Origin: Candidatus Uhrbacteria bacterium
GTDB lineage: Bacteria > Patescibacteriota > Patescibacteriia > UBA9934
Reading direction: 5' to 3'
NCBI GenBank assembly: GCA_943354605.1
Contig: CALRCK010000006.1
Location: 1 to 50,953 of the forward strand
DNA length: 50,953 nt
This document shows, one piece after another, positions 16,406 to 23,675 of this stretch. Numbering within the stretch: position 1 is the first letter of the stretch; the number at the start of each line of letters is the position of its first letter. A program made the translations under genes and the position numbers. The notes under the pieces were generated by a model. That model did not search any database and was not told the DNA's origin. It saw only the letters and a program-made list of their open reading frames with translations.

Positions 16406-16684
16406 ATGATTCAAAGTTTCGGAGATGGAGAAACGGAGAAGCTCTTCCATGGAATTCAGGTGAAGCGATTTGAAGTGTTTGAACGGATCGCTCGCCGGAA
16501 GCTTGAAATGGTGAATGCTTCAGTATCGATATCAGATTTGAAAGTGCCGCCAGGAAATCGACTAGAACGGCTGAAGGGAAGCCGATCGAAATATTACAGC
16601 ATACGGGTCAACGATCAGTGGAGGATTTGTTTCATCTGGAAGGACGGCGGAGCATACGAGGTCGAGATTGAGGATTATCACTAA
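16406..16684 (+). CDS. higB: HigB-type toxin (RelE/ParE superfamily mRNA interferase)
   Basis: A 92-aa toxin of the plasmid-maintenance killer family: LKVPPGNRLERLKGSRSKYYSIRVNDQWRICFIW is the conserved core (L..PPGN.LE.LKG.R.....RIN.QWRI.F.W), and the C-terminus ends VEIEDYH, containing the catalytic-region histidine of HigB proteins. HigB cuts mRNA on the ribosome. It precedes the antitoxin by 10 nt, the normal higBA order. It starts 27 nt downstream of a strong promoter/operator. Confidence 0.92.
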   Translation: MIQSFGDGETEKLFHGIQVKRFEVFERIARRKLEMVNASVSISDLKVPPGNRLERLKGSRSKYYSIRVNDQWRICFIWKDGGAYEVEIEDYH

Positions 16685-16694
16685 CACAATACAT

Positions 16695-16994
16695 ATGGCC
16701 ATGACAAACATTCACCCTGGCGAGATTCTCGACGAAGAGTTCCTCAAGCCGCTCGCGATTACTGAGTATCGGCTTGCGAAGGATATTGGTGTTCCGGCGC
16801 GACGCATTAACGAAATCGTTCATGGTGATCGGTCAATCTCGGCTGACACTGCGCTTCGGTTTTCCGCGTATTTTGGAACATCGGCGGAGTTCTGGTTGAA
16901 TCTTCAGTCGCGATACGATCTGCTTGTTGAGCAAAAGACTTCCGGAAAGCGCATCGAAAAGGAGGTTAAGCGTTACGATCTCGTTGCCGCATAG
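16695..16994 (+). CDS. higA: HigA-type antitoxin (HTH)
   Basis: XRE-family antitoxin of about 99 aa starting at ATG 16695 (an ATG at 16701 is possible). It opens with the typical NIHPGEILDEEFLKPL segment, then the HTH LAKDIGVPARRINEIVHGDRSISADTALRFSAYFGTSAEFWLNLQ. It neutralises HigB and should bind the palindrome at 16357-16377. The adjoining GIY-YIG gene begins 4 nt after its stop. Confidence 0.92.
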   Translation: MAMTNIHPGEILDEEFLKPLAITEYRLAKDIGVPARRINEIVHGDRSISADTALRFSAYFGTSAEFWLNLQSRYDLLVEQKTSGKRIEKEVKRYDLVAA

Positions 16995-16998
16995 TACT

Positions 16999-17244
16999 GT
17001 GTCAACATGGTTCGTATACATGCTCCGTTGCGGTGATGGGAGTCTCTATACGGGGATCGCGATTGATGTTGCAAAGAGAGTTGCGCTGCACAACGCCGGA
17101 AAAGGAGCGAAGTACACCAGGGCGAGATTGCCGGTGGCACTGGTGTGGAGTGCGGAGATGAAGAGTGCGACTGATGCGCGAAAGGCGGAAGTCGATCTGA
17201 AGCGATTGTCGAAGAAAGAAAAGGAGGAGTTGATCGCTTCGTAA
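16999..17244 (+). CDS. GIY-YIG domain protein (YhbQ-like)
   Basis: Short 81-aa GIY-YIG nuclease-fold protein beginning at GTG 16999 (MSTWFVYMLRCGDGSLYTGI). The FVYMLRC..GSLYTGI stretch is the GIY-YIG signature; the conserved Arg (KRVALHNAGKGAKYTRARLPV) and Glu follow. Stand-alone members of this family have nuclease activity in some cases but no settled role. It is tightly spaced after higA and probably in the same transcript. A strong GC hairpin follows at 17251. Confidence 0.85.
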   Translation: MSTWFVYMLRCGDGSLYTGIAIDVAKRVALHNAGKGAKYTRARLPVALVWSAEMKSATDARKAEVDLKRLSKKEKEELIAS

Positions 17245-17250
17245 ACGCGT

Positions 17251-17288
17251 CACGGCCCGGAGCTCCACGTGAGGAGTTCCGGGCCGTG
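17251..17288. terminator. Strong GC hairpin between convergent genes
   Basis: A 16-bp stem with one wobble (cacggcccggagctcc / ggagttccgggccgtg) and a 6-nt loop. It lies between the ends of the GIY-YIG gene (+) and the zinc-ribbon gene (-). No T tract follows on either strand, so termination is likely but not certain. Confidence 0.65.
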
Positions 17289-17316
17289 CGTATTCGGGGC
17301 GGTGCGAAGTTCTGGA

Positions 17317-17868
17317 CTACGCGGCCCGGCGCAACGCGATGTTGAAGAGCGCGGAGTAGTCCCGTTCGTGCATCACCCCAAGCCCAGCCCAGCGGAGGCT
17401 GACGGTGTGATGCTCGAATTGGCCCATCGCGCATCCGGCGCAGACCACGGTGCTCGCATTGTCCTTGGTGGTGGTAGCCAGGTGGCGCCACCGCTCGTGG
17501 CTCGCCGCCTGCGCCAGGGCGCTGGGGACAATCTCCACCGATGCGCCCGGAGCGATGCTGCATCCGCAGGTGATGCAGACAACACTGTGCTGCAGCTCGT
17601 CCTTCCGACGACACACGTCGCACCGGTGGATGCTGCGGCCGGTGAGGAAGCCGAGGAGGCCCAGGGGGCGTGCGCGGTGCGTGTTGCGGCCGGATTCCAT
17701 CATGGCCATGCTGTCGTGGATCATTGGCCCGCTCGGGCCGGCCAGCAGCGTGTGCCGCGTGGCGATGTCGTGGCCGCAGCGGCCGCGGGCCGTGCGAGCG
17801 ATGACGCTGTTTTTGATCTGCAGCGCCAGGCCAGGGGGTCGGGTGCAGATGAGGAGATGCAGGATCAC
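17317..17868 (-). CDS. Orphan zinc-ribbon protein
   Basis: A 183-aa protein with no recognised family. Three C-x2-C pairs (C83/C86, C98/C101, C143/C146) and several histidines suggest one or two structural zinc sites. The GTG start at 17868 is preceded by GGAG at 5-nt spacing and by a near-consensus promoter (17914-17942), which favours this frame over the longer overlapping frame on the plus strand. The gene is markedly GC-rich compared with the rest of the window and belongs to a cluster of three such orphan genes. Confidence 0.6.
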   Translation of the reverse strand: MILHLLICTRPPGLALQIKNSVIARTARGRCGHDIATRHTLLAGPSGPMIHDSMAMMESGRNTHRARPLGLLGFLTGRSIHRCDVCRRKDELQHSVVCITCGCSIAPGASVEIVPSALAQAASHERWRHLATTTKDNASTVVCAGCAMGQFEHHTVSLRWAGLGVMHERDYSALFNIALRRAA

Positions 17869-17913
17869 GGAAGCTCCGGGTCGAGAGTGTTTGGACGGTG
17901 GTGTCCGGCGCAG

Positions 17914-17942
17914 ATATTAGCGAAATTCCGCAATTTCGTCAA
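17914..17942 (-). promoter_or_regulatory. Promoter with operator-like palindrome, divergent spacer
   Basis: On the minus strand TTGACG (17942-17937), 17 nt, TAATAT (17919-17914): close to consensus and aimed at the zinc-ribbon gene. A perfect inverted repeat, cgaaatt (17921-17927) and aatttcg (17932-17938), fills the spacer, so a regulator bound there would compete with RNA polymerase. The divergent membrane-protein gene at 17988 may share it. Confidence 0.7.
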
Positions 17943-17987
17943 CGATTCAATGGTGTGTTACGATCGTTGGGCACCGAAGGAGGTTGC

Positions 17988-18542
17988 ATGGATCTTTTTC
18001 CTGAGTGGGTGACGGTGGCAGACGTGGAACGCCGGTTCCTGGCCGATTGGCGGTGGTGGGCAACGCGGATCGGCATGGCCGCCTTTGGCGGGATGTTCGT
18101 GTTCTGCGCGGGATTTTTCGTGAACGAAGGTGTGTCGTCTGCTCTCGTCTCCGCGGCCTTCTCAACGCTGTTCCTGATTACGCTGATCTTCCGGAGGGAT
18201 TACCTCTTCTTCGGATGCACGTACAAGATTGGGGGTCGTTTCGACCTTGGGGAAGGGATGCAGTACTGGGTTGAACAGGAGGGCAAGCGGCCTGCGCACG
18301 AAGGATCGGTGGTTGTGCTTGTTCGTGTGGGGGGAATCTTCCGTCCGCGGCGATCCATCACGGTGAGTGATGGAAGCGACAAGGACGGCCCGTTCGGCCG
18401 GGGCATCGACTACGATGACGACGGCTTCGTGGTGTCGCGTCGGCGGTCTGGAACGGGACGCGCCAAGCACATCGAAGGATTGATGCGTATCCTGATCGAA
18501 GATACGCGGCCGCTACGCCGTGGTCCGTCGGCGATGACGTGA
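17988..18542 (+). CDS. Orphan two-helix membrane protein
   Basis: A 184-aa protein without a recognised family. Two adjacent membrane helices (about residues 27-45 and 51-71) are followed by a hydrophilic C-terminal domain with acidic stretch YDDDGF and basic RRRSGTGR. The ATG at 17988 is chosen over the upstream GTG because a perfect AAGGAGG (17977-17983) precedes it by 4 nt, a feature absent from most genes in this window. A GC-rich hairpin follows at 18556-18586. GC-rich composition marks it as part of the 17.3-19.1 kb orphan cluster. Confidence 0.65.
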   Translation: MDLFPEWVTVADVERRFLADWRWWATRIGMAAFGGMFVFCAGFFVNEGVSSALVSAAFSTLFLITLIFRRDYLFFGCTYKIGGRFDLGEGMQYWVEQEGKRPAHEGSVVVLVRVGGIFRPRRSITVSDGSDKDGPFGRGIDYDDDGFVVSRRRSGTGRAKHIEGLMRILIEDTRPLRRGPSAMT

Positions 18543-18555
18543 CCGATGACAACAC

Positions 18556-18586
18556 GAGGGCGCTGGGGAACGAAATCCCTGGCGCC
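18556..18586 (+). terminator. GC-rich hairpin after the orphan membrane protein
   Basis: ggcgctgggga pairs with tccctggcgcc (two wobbles) around aacgaaa-type loop bases; the tail ttgtggtttg is only weakly U-rich. Confidence 0.55.
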
Positions 18587-18658
18587 TTGTGGTTTGTGGA
18601 AAGAATTGTTGCGCGCCTGACAACGTGAGGTATTCTCAAGAAGTCACAGGGAGACATC

Positions 18659-19063
18659 ATGCCAAGCCCAAATGACGGAACGTGGCTTCACGTTATCCTC
18701 GTCAAGGTTCCCTTGGCGAGTGTAAAACTGCTTCAAGAGCAAGCGCGCAAGCCAGCGGAAGATCGTGTGGCTGTGAAAACCCGGACTATTTCGGCTCCGC
18801 GATTCAGCGGCCGCGACGTGAACGGCGCCTTCGGGGTACATCGGTTGTCGGTGCAACCACACGCGGATGCGGTAAATCTCAACTGGGTGCAGCCCATGCC
18901 ATACGGCAGGGGCCATGCCCGAACAAGTTCGGCGTTCGTGGGGAGGTGCACCATCCTCGAGTTCGGCGAATATCTCGTGCTCGCACAAGCGTTCAGGAGT
19001 GAAGTCGAAGCGCGGGCGTGGGCGGAGGAACGCCACCAGCTGCTGCTTCCGAGGGCAGCATGA
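18659..19063 (+). CDS. Orphan hypothetical protein
   Basis: A 134-aa soluble protein with no family I recognise (MPSPNDGTWLHVILVKVPLASVKLL...). It begins with a beta-strand-like segment and ends in a charged helix (EVEARAWAEERHQLLL). The ATG at 18659 follows AGGGAGA at proper spacing, and a strong terminator lies directly behind the stop, which together support it as a real transcription unit over the 207-aa frame on the other strand that runs into a repeat. Third member of the GC-rich orphan cluster. Confidence 0.55.
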   Translation: MPSPNDGTWLHVILVKVPLASVKLLQEQARKPAEDRVAVKTRTISAPRFSGRDVNGAFGVHRLSVQPHADAVNLNWVQPMPYGRGHARTSSAFVGRCTILEFGEYLVLAQAFRSEVEARAWAEERHQLLLPRAA

Positions 19064-19068
19064 AACGC

Positions 19069-19118
19069 AACGCGTGTCCGGGAACCTCGAACGGAGGCTT
19101 CCGGACACGGCGCGTTTT
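19069..19118 (+). terminator. Strong intrinsic terminator after the last orphan gene
   Basis: Stem of about 15 bp: cgtgtccgg (19073-19081) with ccggacacg (19101-19109), extended inward by cctc / gagg, loop at 19089-19093, followed by gcgcgtttt with four T at 19115-19118. Confidence 0.85.
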
Positions 19119-19128
19119 GGGGAACAGC

Positions 19129-19490
19129 CTGAACTGAGCCTTTGAGGGGTTGTGGCGGGAAGGGGGAGGTGAGCATTGGATGGAATGAGAGCGGCGGCGA
19201 TGGCATCGGCGAGAGTGTGGGTACTCGATTTCAAAACAGATGTTTTGCTAACGCAACTGAGTTGCATTTAGGAAACACTCCTTTTGTGTGGCGGATCCGA
19301 ATGGGACCTATACGACCAATAGGACCGATGTTGAAGCGTTATGGGAAAGCTTCTTCACTTTTCATCGATTTCCGGCTCAGATCGCGTTTTGTTGCCCAGT
19401 TCTAAAACCCCAAAATTCGAAGGTATCATTTTCTGTCGCAGTACCCCATGCTCCCAGGTTTCGTCCCACCTCTTCCAAGGCTCAGGCCAG
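19129..19490 (+). mobile_element. TIR-bounded intergenic element, copy A
   Basis: One of three copies of a 335-362-bp non-coding element. Left end ctgaactgagcctttgagg, right end ccaaggctcagg: terminal inverted repeats. Shared internal blocks are gggtactcgatttcaaa, tgttttgctaacgcaactga with its gcaac/gttgc hairpin, and ccccaaaattcgaaggta...ctgtcgcagtacccc near the right end. The middle (about 19290-19350) is unique and includes a gggacctata...accaataggacc segment related to the palindrome before cobO. No transposase or convincing gene is inside. Fills most of the 467-nt gap before the helicase gene. Confidence 0.75.
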
Positions 19491-19530
19491 TTTCACGCCC
19501 GGCCCGATTTCCGCTACACTTCCATGCGCT

Positions 19531-21663
19531 ATGAAAGATTTTTTTCTCTCCCAGCAGCAGCCGTCGCCAAATCTTCATATTGACTATCAATCGGAGCTAA
19601 ACGACGAGCAATATCGGGTGGTTTCTGGTGGCGGTGGGCCGATGTTGGTGCTGGCCGGAGCAGGAAGCGGGAAGACGAGAACGATCACGTATCGCGTGGC
19701 ATGGTTACTCGAGCATGGCACGCCGGTGGAGAACATGTTGTTGCTCACGTTTACGAATAAAGCGGCGAAAGAAATGATGACGCGTGTTGAGGGATTGCTC
19801 CGCGCGTATCCAACCGGACTGTGGAGCGGAACCTTTCACTCCATTGCGAACCGCATGTTGCGGATGTACGGCGCGTACACCGGATTTGGAAGCGATTTTT
19901 CGATTTTGGACGAGGAGGATGCGAACGACTTGATGAAGATGTGCATCAAGGAGCTGAAGATCGACACGAAGGGACGACGATTTCCGAGCGTTGGGGTGTT
20001 GCGCGGATTGTTGTCCTATGCGAACAACGCACGTCGATCGTTGCAGTCGGTGCTGAACGATCGCGCAGAACACTTTGTAGGGATTCTTCACGAGGTGACT
20101 GCAGTTGCGGAGCGATACGCGTCGGCAAAGCGCATGGCGAAGGCGATGGATTTTGACGACCTCCTTCTTGAACTTTTGAAATTACTGCAGGAGAACGAGT
20201 CCGTTCGCGCGCAGCTTGCACATCGATTTCAGTTTATTCTCGTGGACGAGTTCCAGGATACAAATATTATTCAGTCCGACATCGTCGATTTGTTGTCGTC
20301 GGGTCACCGAAATCTGTTGGTGGTTGGGGACGACGCGCAGAGCATTTATTCCTTTCGTGCCGCAGAAATTCGGAACATCCTTGATTTTCAGAAACGGTAT
20401 TCGGACGCGCAGTCGTACCGACTCGTGATGAACTATCGCTCGACGCCAGAGATTCTCGCGGTGGCGAATGCCGTCATCGCAAACAACAGCGAGCAGTTCG
20501 CGAAGGAATTGGTATCGGCAAAGACTTCTGGCGAAAAGCCGAACATTGTTCCAGCGAATGATGCGCGGGAAGAGGCACAGTATGTCGTTGAACAGCTTTT
20601 GAAGCTGATCGACGAAGGAATCGAGCTCCAAGGAATCGCGGTGTTGTTTCGTGCAGCATTCCATTCGCAAGCGCTCGAATTTGAATTGATGAAGCGGGGG
20701 ATTGCATACGAATACCGCGGCGGCATGAAGTTTTTTGAGCGTGCGCATATTAAGGACGCTGTTGCGCACCTTCGATTGCTTCGCAACGGTCACGACCTTG
20801 TGGCCTGGGCTCGTGCGCTCCAAATTCAGCCAGGGCTTGGGATTACCACCAGCCAGAAGATTGCGGAAACCATGAGCCAGTACGATTCCGCCCGCGATGC
20901 CCTTGAAGCGCCAATGAAACTTTCTCCTCGCGCACAGTTAGGCTTTGCGGGAACGCGATCGATTCTTCGGATGATGCTTGCGGCACCACTGCCATCGGAA
21001 GCCGTGCGCGCGTTTGCGAATCATGAATCGTATCGGTTGTATCTTGAAGCAGAATATCCGAACGCTCGTGAGCGTGTTGAAGACTTGGATCAGCTTGCCG
21101 TGTTCGCAGAACAGTATCGCGATCTTGGTGCATTCTTGGACGCGATGACATTGGCTGGTGATTTTAGCGGAAGAATTGATGACGCCGATTCTGGTCAGCG
21201 TGAAGAAGGCGATCGAAACACATTAATCTTATCGACCATTCATCAGGCGAAAGGATTAGAATGGGACGCGGTGTTTGTACTGCATTGCGCACAAGGCATG
21301 TTCCCAAGCGACCGAAGCATGGGGCAATCGCGGGAAATTGAGGAAGAGCGACGACTGTTTTACGTTGCGGCAACACGTGCACGATCGAAACTGTACTTCA
21401 CCTACCCGCTGACGACGGGATACGAATCGGTGGAGCTTCGTCAGCAATCGATGTTCCTCGACGAGATTCCGTTCGGTATGGCGGAAACGGTTCGCCTCCG
21501 TCGTGCAATGCCAGCGTGGAGCATGTCATCGTCGTACAGCTCACCAACCGTCTCGCGTCACCACCAATCCGACGAGTTCGAAGAACCCACAATCGTTCTC
21601 GACGACATGGGGGAGAAAATGGTAAAAAAGAGTGCACCCGGATCGTTTCTTGGGGATCATTAA
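19531..21663 (+). CDS. UvrD/PcrA-like superfamily 1 DNA helicase
   Basis: ATP-dependent 3'-5' DNA helicase for repair and replication restart. From the ATG at 19531 (710 aa): Q-motif LNDEQYRVV, Walker A AGAGSGKT (42-49), TFTNKAAKEM (Ia), ILVDEFQDTN (II), VVGDDAQSIYSFRAAE (III), NYRST (IV), LSTIHQAKGLEWDAVFV (V) and EEERRLFYVAATRARSKLY (VI). The C-terminal extension after motif VI is short and disordered-looking, ending VKKSAPGSFLGDH. The frame is open upstream into the repeat element, but the family N-terminus begins here. It is transcribed alone. Confidence 0.95.
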   Translation: MKDFFLSQQQPSPNLHIDYQSELNDEQYRVVSGGGGPMLVLAGAGSGKTRTITYRVAWLLEHGTPVENMLLLTFTNKAAKEMMTRVEGLLRAYPTGLWSGTFHSIANRMLRMYGAYTGFGSDFSILDEEDANDLMKMCIKELKIDTKGRRFPSVGVLRGLLSYANNARRSLQSVLNDRAEHFVGILHEVTAVAERYASAKRMAKAMDFDDLLLELLKLLQENESVRAQLAHRFQFILVDEFQDTNIIQSDIVDLLSSGHRNLLVVGDDAQSIYSFRAAEIRNILDFQKRYSDAQSYRLVMNYRSTPEILAVANAVIANNSEQFAKELVSAKTSGEKPNIVPANDAREEAQYVVEQLLKLIDEGIELQGIAVLFRAAFHSQALEFELMKRGIAYEYRGGMKFFERAHIKDAVAHLRLLRNGHDLVAWARALQIQPGLGITTSQKIAETMSQYDSARDALEAPMKLSPRAQLGFAGTRSILRMMLAAPLPSEAVRAFANHESYRLYLEAEYPNARERVEDLDQLAVFAEQYRDLGAFLDAMTLAGDFSGRIDDADSGQREEGDRNTLILSTIHQAKGLEWDAVFVLHCAQGMFPSDRSMGQSREIEEERRLFYVAATRARSKLYFTYPLTTGYESVELRQQSMFLDEIPFGMAETVRLRRAMPAWSMSSSYSSPTVSRHHQSDEFEEPTIVLDDMGEKMVKKSAPGSFLGDH

Positions 21664-21683
21664 AGTCAGTACATTGTTCCATT

Positions 21684-21722
21684 CAGTCATTCTGAGCGAA
21701 GCGAAGAATCTCTCGTAGGTTA
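21684..21722 (+). repeat. Intergenic repeat 'cagtcattctgagcgaagcg', copy 1
   Basis: A widespread-type short repeat ending in tctcgtaggtta. A second, interrupted copy lies at 23609-23666. It sits in the 246-nt spacer between the helicase and malic enzyme genes, which also holds a hairpin (aacgggtcct / aggaccccgtt, 21741-21767) and another repeat at 21850-21893. Confidence 0.7.
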
Positions 21723-21849
21723 TTGTTCCGTTCACTCATCAACGGGTCCTGTCACCGAGGACCCCGTTACGGTGCTCAGCTCGCACGTGAACGTATCCGG
21801 TAATCATCATCGACATTCTGTGCTCGTTGCGCTCCGTACGGGGGCCTCC

Positions 21850-21893
21850 CTCGGCGCCACCCGTTGAATCGCTCGCTACGCTCGGTCGGTTCA
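21850..21893 (+). repeat. Intergenic repeat 'ctcggcgccacccgttgaat', copy 1
   Basis: Block ctcggcgccacccgttgaat followed by cgctcgctacgct and ggttcat, 17 nt before the malic enzyme start. Copy 2 lies at 28419-28459, just before the SpoU methyltransferase. Both sit immediately upstream of a start codon. Confidence 0.7.
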
Positions 21894-21909
21894 TTATCTT
21901 CTCCAAACT

Positions 21910-23058
21910 ATGCCCAATCACGACTACGCGCAGCGTTCGATGGATGCACACAAGGTTCATGCGGGAAAGTGGGCCGTCACGAGCGTGATGCCGCTGGAGA
22001 CTGCGGACGATTTGAGTATTGCCTACACACCTGGTGTTGCTGCGCCGTGTTTGGCAATTGCGGCAGATCCATTGGCAGCGTATGACCTGACGATGAAGGG
22101 ACGCGCTGTTGCTGTTGTTTCCGATGGATCATCCGTACTCGGCCTTGGCAACATTGGTCCCATGGCAGGGTTGCCAGTCATGGAAGGCAAGGCGGTGTTG
22201 TATAAGAAGTACGCAAACATCGATGCCGTGCCCATTGTGCTCGCAAGTCAGAACGCCGACGAGATTGTGGAGGCGGTGCGCATGATTGCACCAACATTTG
22301 GTGGAATCCATTTGGAAGACATCGCGGCTCCTGCGTGTTTCGATATTGAACGCCGGTTAAGTGAGATGCTCGACATTCCGGTGATGCACGACGACCAGCA
22401 TGCAACGGCGATTGTTGCGCTTGCGGGTTTGATGAACGCGGCGAAGGTTGTTGGCCGACCGCTGGAATCGATGCATGTTGTGGTGAATGGCGCTGGTGCT
22501 GCGGGGGTCGCGATTACCCGATTGCTCATCGATGCCGGTGTTGCGAATGTGATTCTTGTCGATTCGAAGGGTGTCATCGGAAATCATCGAACAGATCTGA
22601 CGGGTGAGAAGGCGGTGTTGGTTTCGCTCACAAATACGGCCAACGTACAGGGCGGGCTTGCAGAAGCAATGCAAGGAGCCGATGTGTTTATTGGTGTGAG
22701 CAAGCCGAACCTTGTGTCCCAAGATATGGTGAAGTCTATGGCGCCAAGCCCCATCATCTTTGCACTCGCAAATCCTGTTCCAGAAATTGCGTACGACGAC
22801 GCAAAGGCCGCGGGTGCCGCGGTGATTGCGACCGGTCGAAGCGATTATCCAAACCAAATCAACAACGTCTTGGTGTATCCTGGCCTCTTCCGCGGATTGT
22901 TGAATCGTCGCGCAAGCAAGCTGACGAGCGTGATGAAGATTGCTGCGGCAACCGCGCTCGCTGGTATGGTCGCGGCACCAACCGCTGAAAACATTATTCC
23001 AAGGATTATCGAGATGAATCCAGCGGAGACTATCGCAAAGGCTATCGAAAGTGTATGA
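21910..23058 (+). CDS. NAD(P)-dependent malic enzyme
   Basis: Oxidatively decarboxylates malate to pyruvate. The 382-aa short form has YTPGVAAPC (catalytic Tyr), GRAVAVVSDGSSVLGLGNIG, the catalytic Lys in GKAVLYKKYA, the metal-binding HLEDIAAP and PVMHDDQHATA segments, and the Rossmann GAGAAGVAI. The C-terminal phosphotransacetylase domain of MaeB is absent. In a reduced metabolism it would feed pyruvate and NAD(P)H. The next gene overlaps its stop (ATGA at 23055), so they are coupled. Confidence 0.93.
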   Translation: MPNHDYAQRSMDAHKVHAGKWAVTSVMPLETADDLSIAYTPGVAAPCLAIAADPLAAYDLTMKGRAVAVVSDGSSVLGLGNIGPMAGLPVMEGKAVLYKKYANIDAVPIVLASQNADEIVEAVRMIAPTFGGIHLEDIAAPACFDIERRLSEMLDIPVMHDDQHATAIVALAGLMNAAKVVGRPLESMHVVVNGAGAAGVAITRLLIDAGVANVILVDSKGVIGNHRTDLTGEKAVLVSLTNTANVQGGLAEAMQGADVFIGVSKPNLVSQDMVKSMAPSPIIFALANPVPEIAYDDAKAAGAAVIATGRSDYPNQINNVLVYPGLFRGLLNRRASKLTSVMKIAAATALAGMVAAPTAENIIPRIIEMNPAETIAKAIESV

Positions 23059-23591
23059 GACAACAAAGCTTCAGACATCGCGGCGGGAAAGGCTCCAGCA
23101 TTGGGGGAGGAATTTTGTTGATTGTCGCCGTGGTGGTTGGAGTGTTTGTGGTGTATCAACTTATTTTGTGGTTCCGTTCGAGTAATGCAAAAGCTATTGC
23201 AGACGACGCAGCTACTGCGGCTGTCGAGACTGCGGACGCAAAGACAACGGCAATCGCGCAATTGAATAGCACCGCGGTGCTGAAGGTATCCGATGGATCC
23301 ACCGCGGGAACGGTGGTGCGATCCGGCACAAACGAAGCGCCGTCGTACAGCCTCGTTGCAAATCTTGTCGCACTTGCTCCTGATTCGATGTACGAGGCGT
23401 GGTTAGTGAAGGATGGGCTTGCCGATGTGAAGAGTGTTGGCGCGTTGAATCCGCGTGCCGATGGAAGCTGGGCAGCAACGTTCAGCACGAAAGACCCATT
23501 GGACTATCCAACCATCGTCATCATGCTCGAACCGAACGACGGAAACCCTGAACCATCAGGGAACCGCATGGCAGAAGGTCGGTTTGAGTGA
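23055..23591 (+). CDS. Membrane-anchored RskA-like anti-sigma-domain protein
   Basis: A 178-aa protein with a single N-terminal membrane helix (GGGILLIVAVVVGVFVVYQLILWF, about residues 17-40) and an external domain ending YEAWLVKDG...SVGALNPRADGSWAATFSTKDPLDYPTIVIMLEP, which matches the C-terminal domain of anti-sigma-K factor RskA. The cytoplasmic sigma-binding part of RskA is missing and no sigma factor gene is near, so it is probably not an anti-sigma factor as such. Its coupling to malic enzyme has no obvious explanation. Confidence 0.75.
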   Translation: MRQQSFRHRGGKGSSIGGGILLIVAVVVGVFVVYQLILWFRSSNAKAIADDAATAAVETADAKTTAIAQLNSTAVLKVSDGSTAGTVVRSGTNEAPSYSLVANLVALAPDSMYEAWLVKDGLADVKSVGALNPRADGSWAATFSTKDPLDYPTIVIMLEPNDGNPEPSGNRMAEGRFE

Positions 23592-23608
23592 GCCTCGACT
23601 TGTCGTTT

Positions 23609-23666
23609 CAGTCATGCTGAGCGAAGCGACTTGTGCCCCGGAGGGGTAAGCATCTCTCGTAGGTTA
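23609..23666 (+). repeat. Intergenic repeat 'cagtcatgctgagcgaagcg', copy 2
   Basis: Matches copy 1 at 21684 at both ends (cagtcat.ctgagcgaagcga and tctctcgtaggtta) with about 20 nt inserted (cttgtgccccggaggggtaa) in place of aga. Confidence 0.7.
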
Positions 23667-23675
23667 AAAATCATT

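Noticed and set aside
17269-18012. 247-aa plus-strand frame overlapping the zinc-ribbon gene
   Set aside because: Low-complexity Gly/Ala/Arg composition typical of GC-rich antisense, no ribosome binding site; the minus frame has paired cysteines, a GGAG and a promoter.
17251-19118. Integron gene-cassette array
   Set aside because: The three hairpins after the orphan genes do not share sequence and lack attC core sites; no integrase is present.
19200-19267. Small conserved peptide in the TIR element (starting MQLSCVSKT, also MQMSCVSKT at 33523)
   Set aside because: The start codon is ACG in copy C and the frames diverge downstream; similarity is explained by DNA repeat identity.
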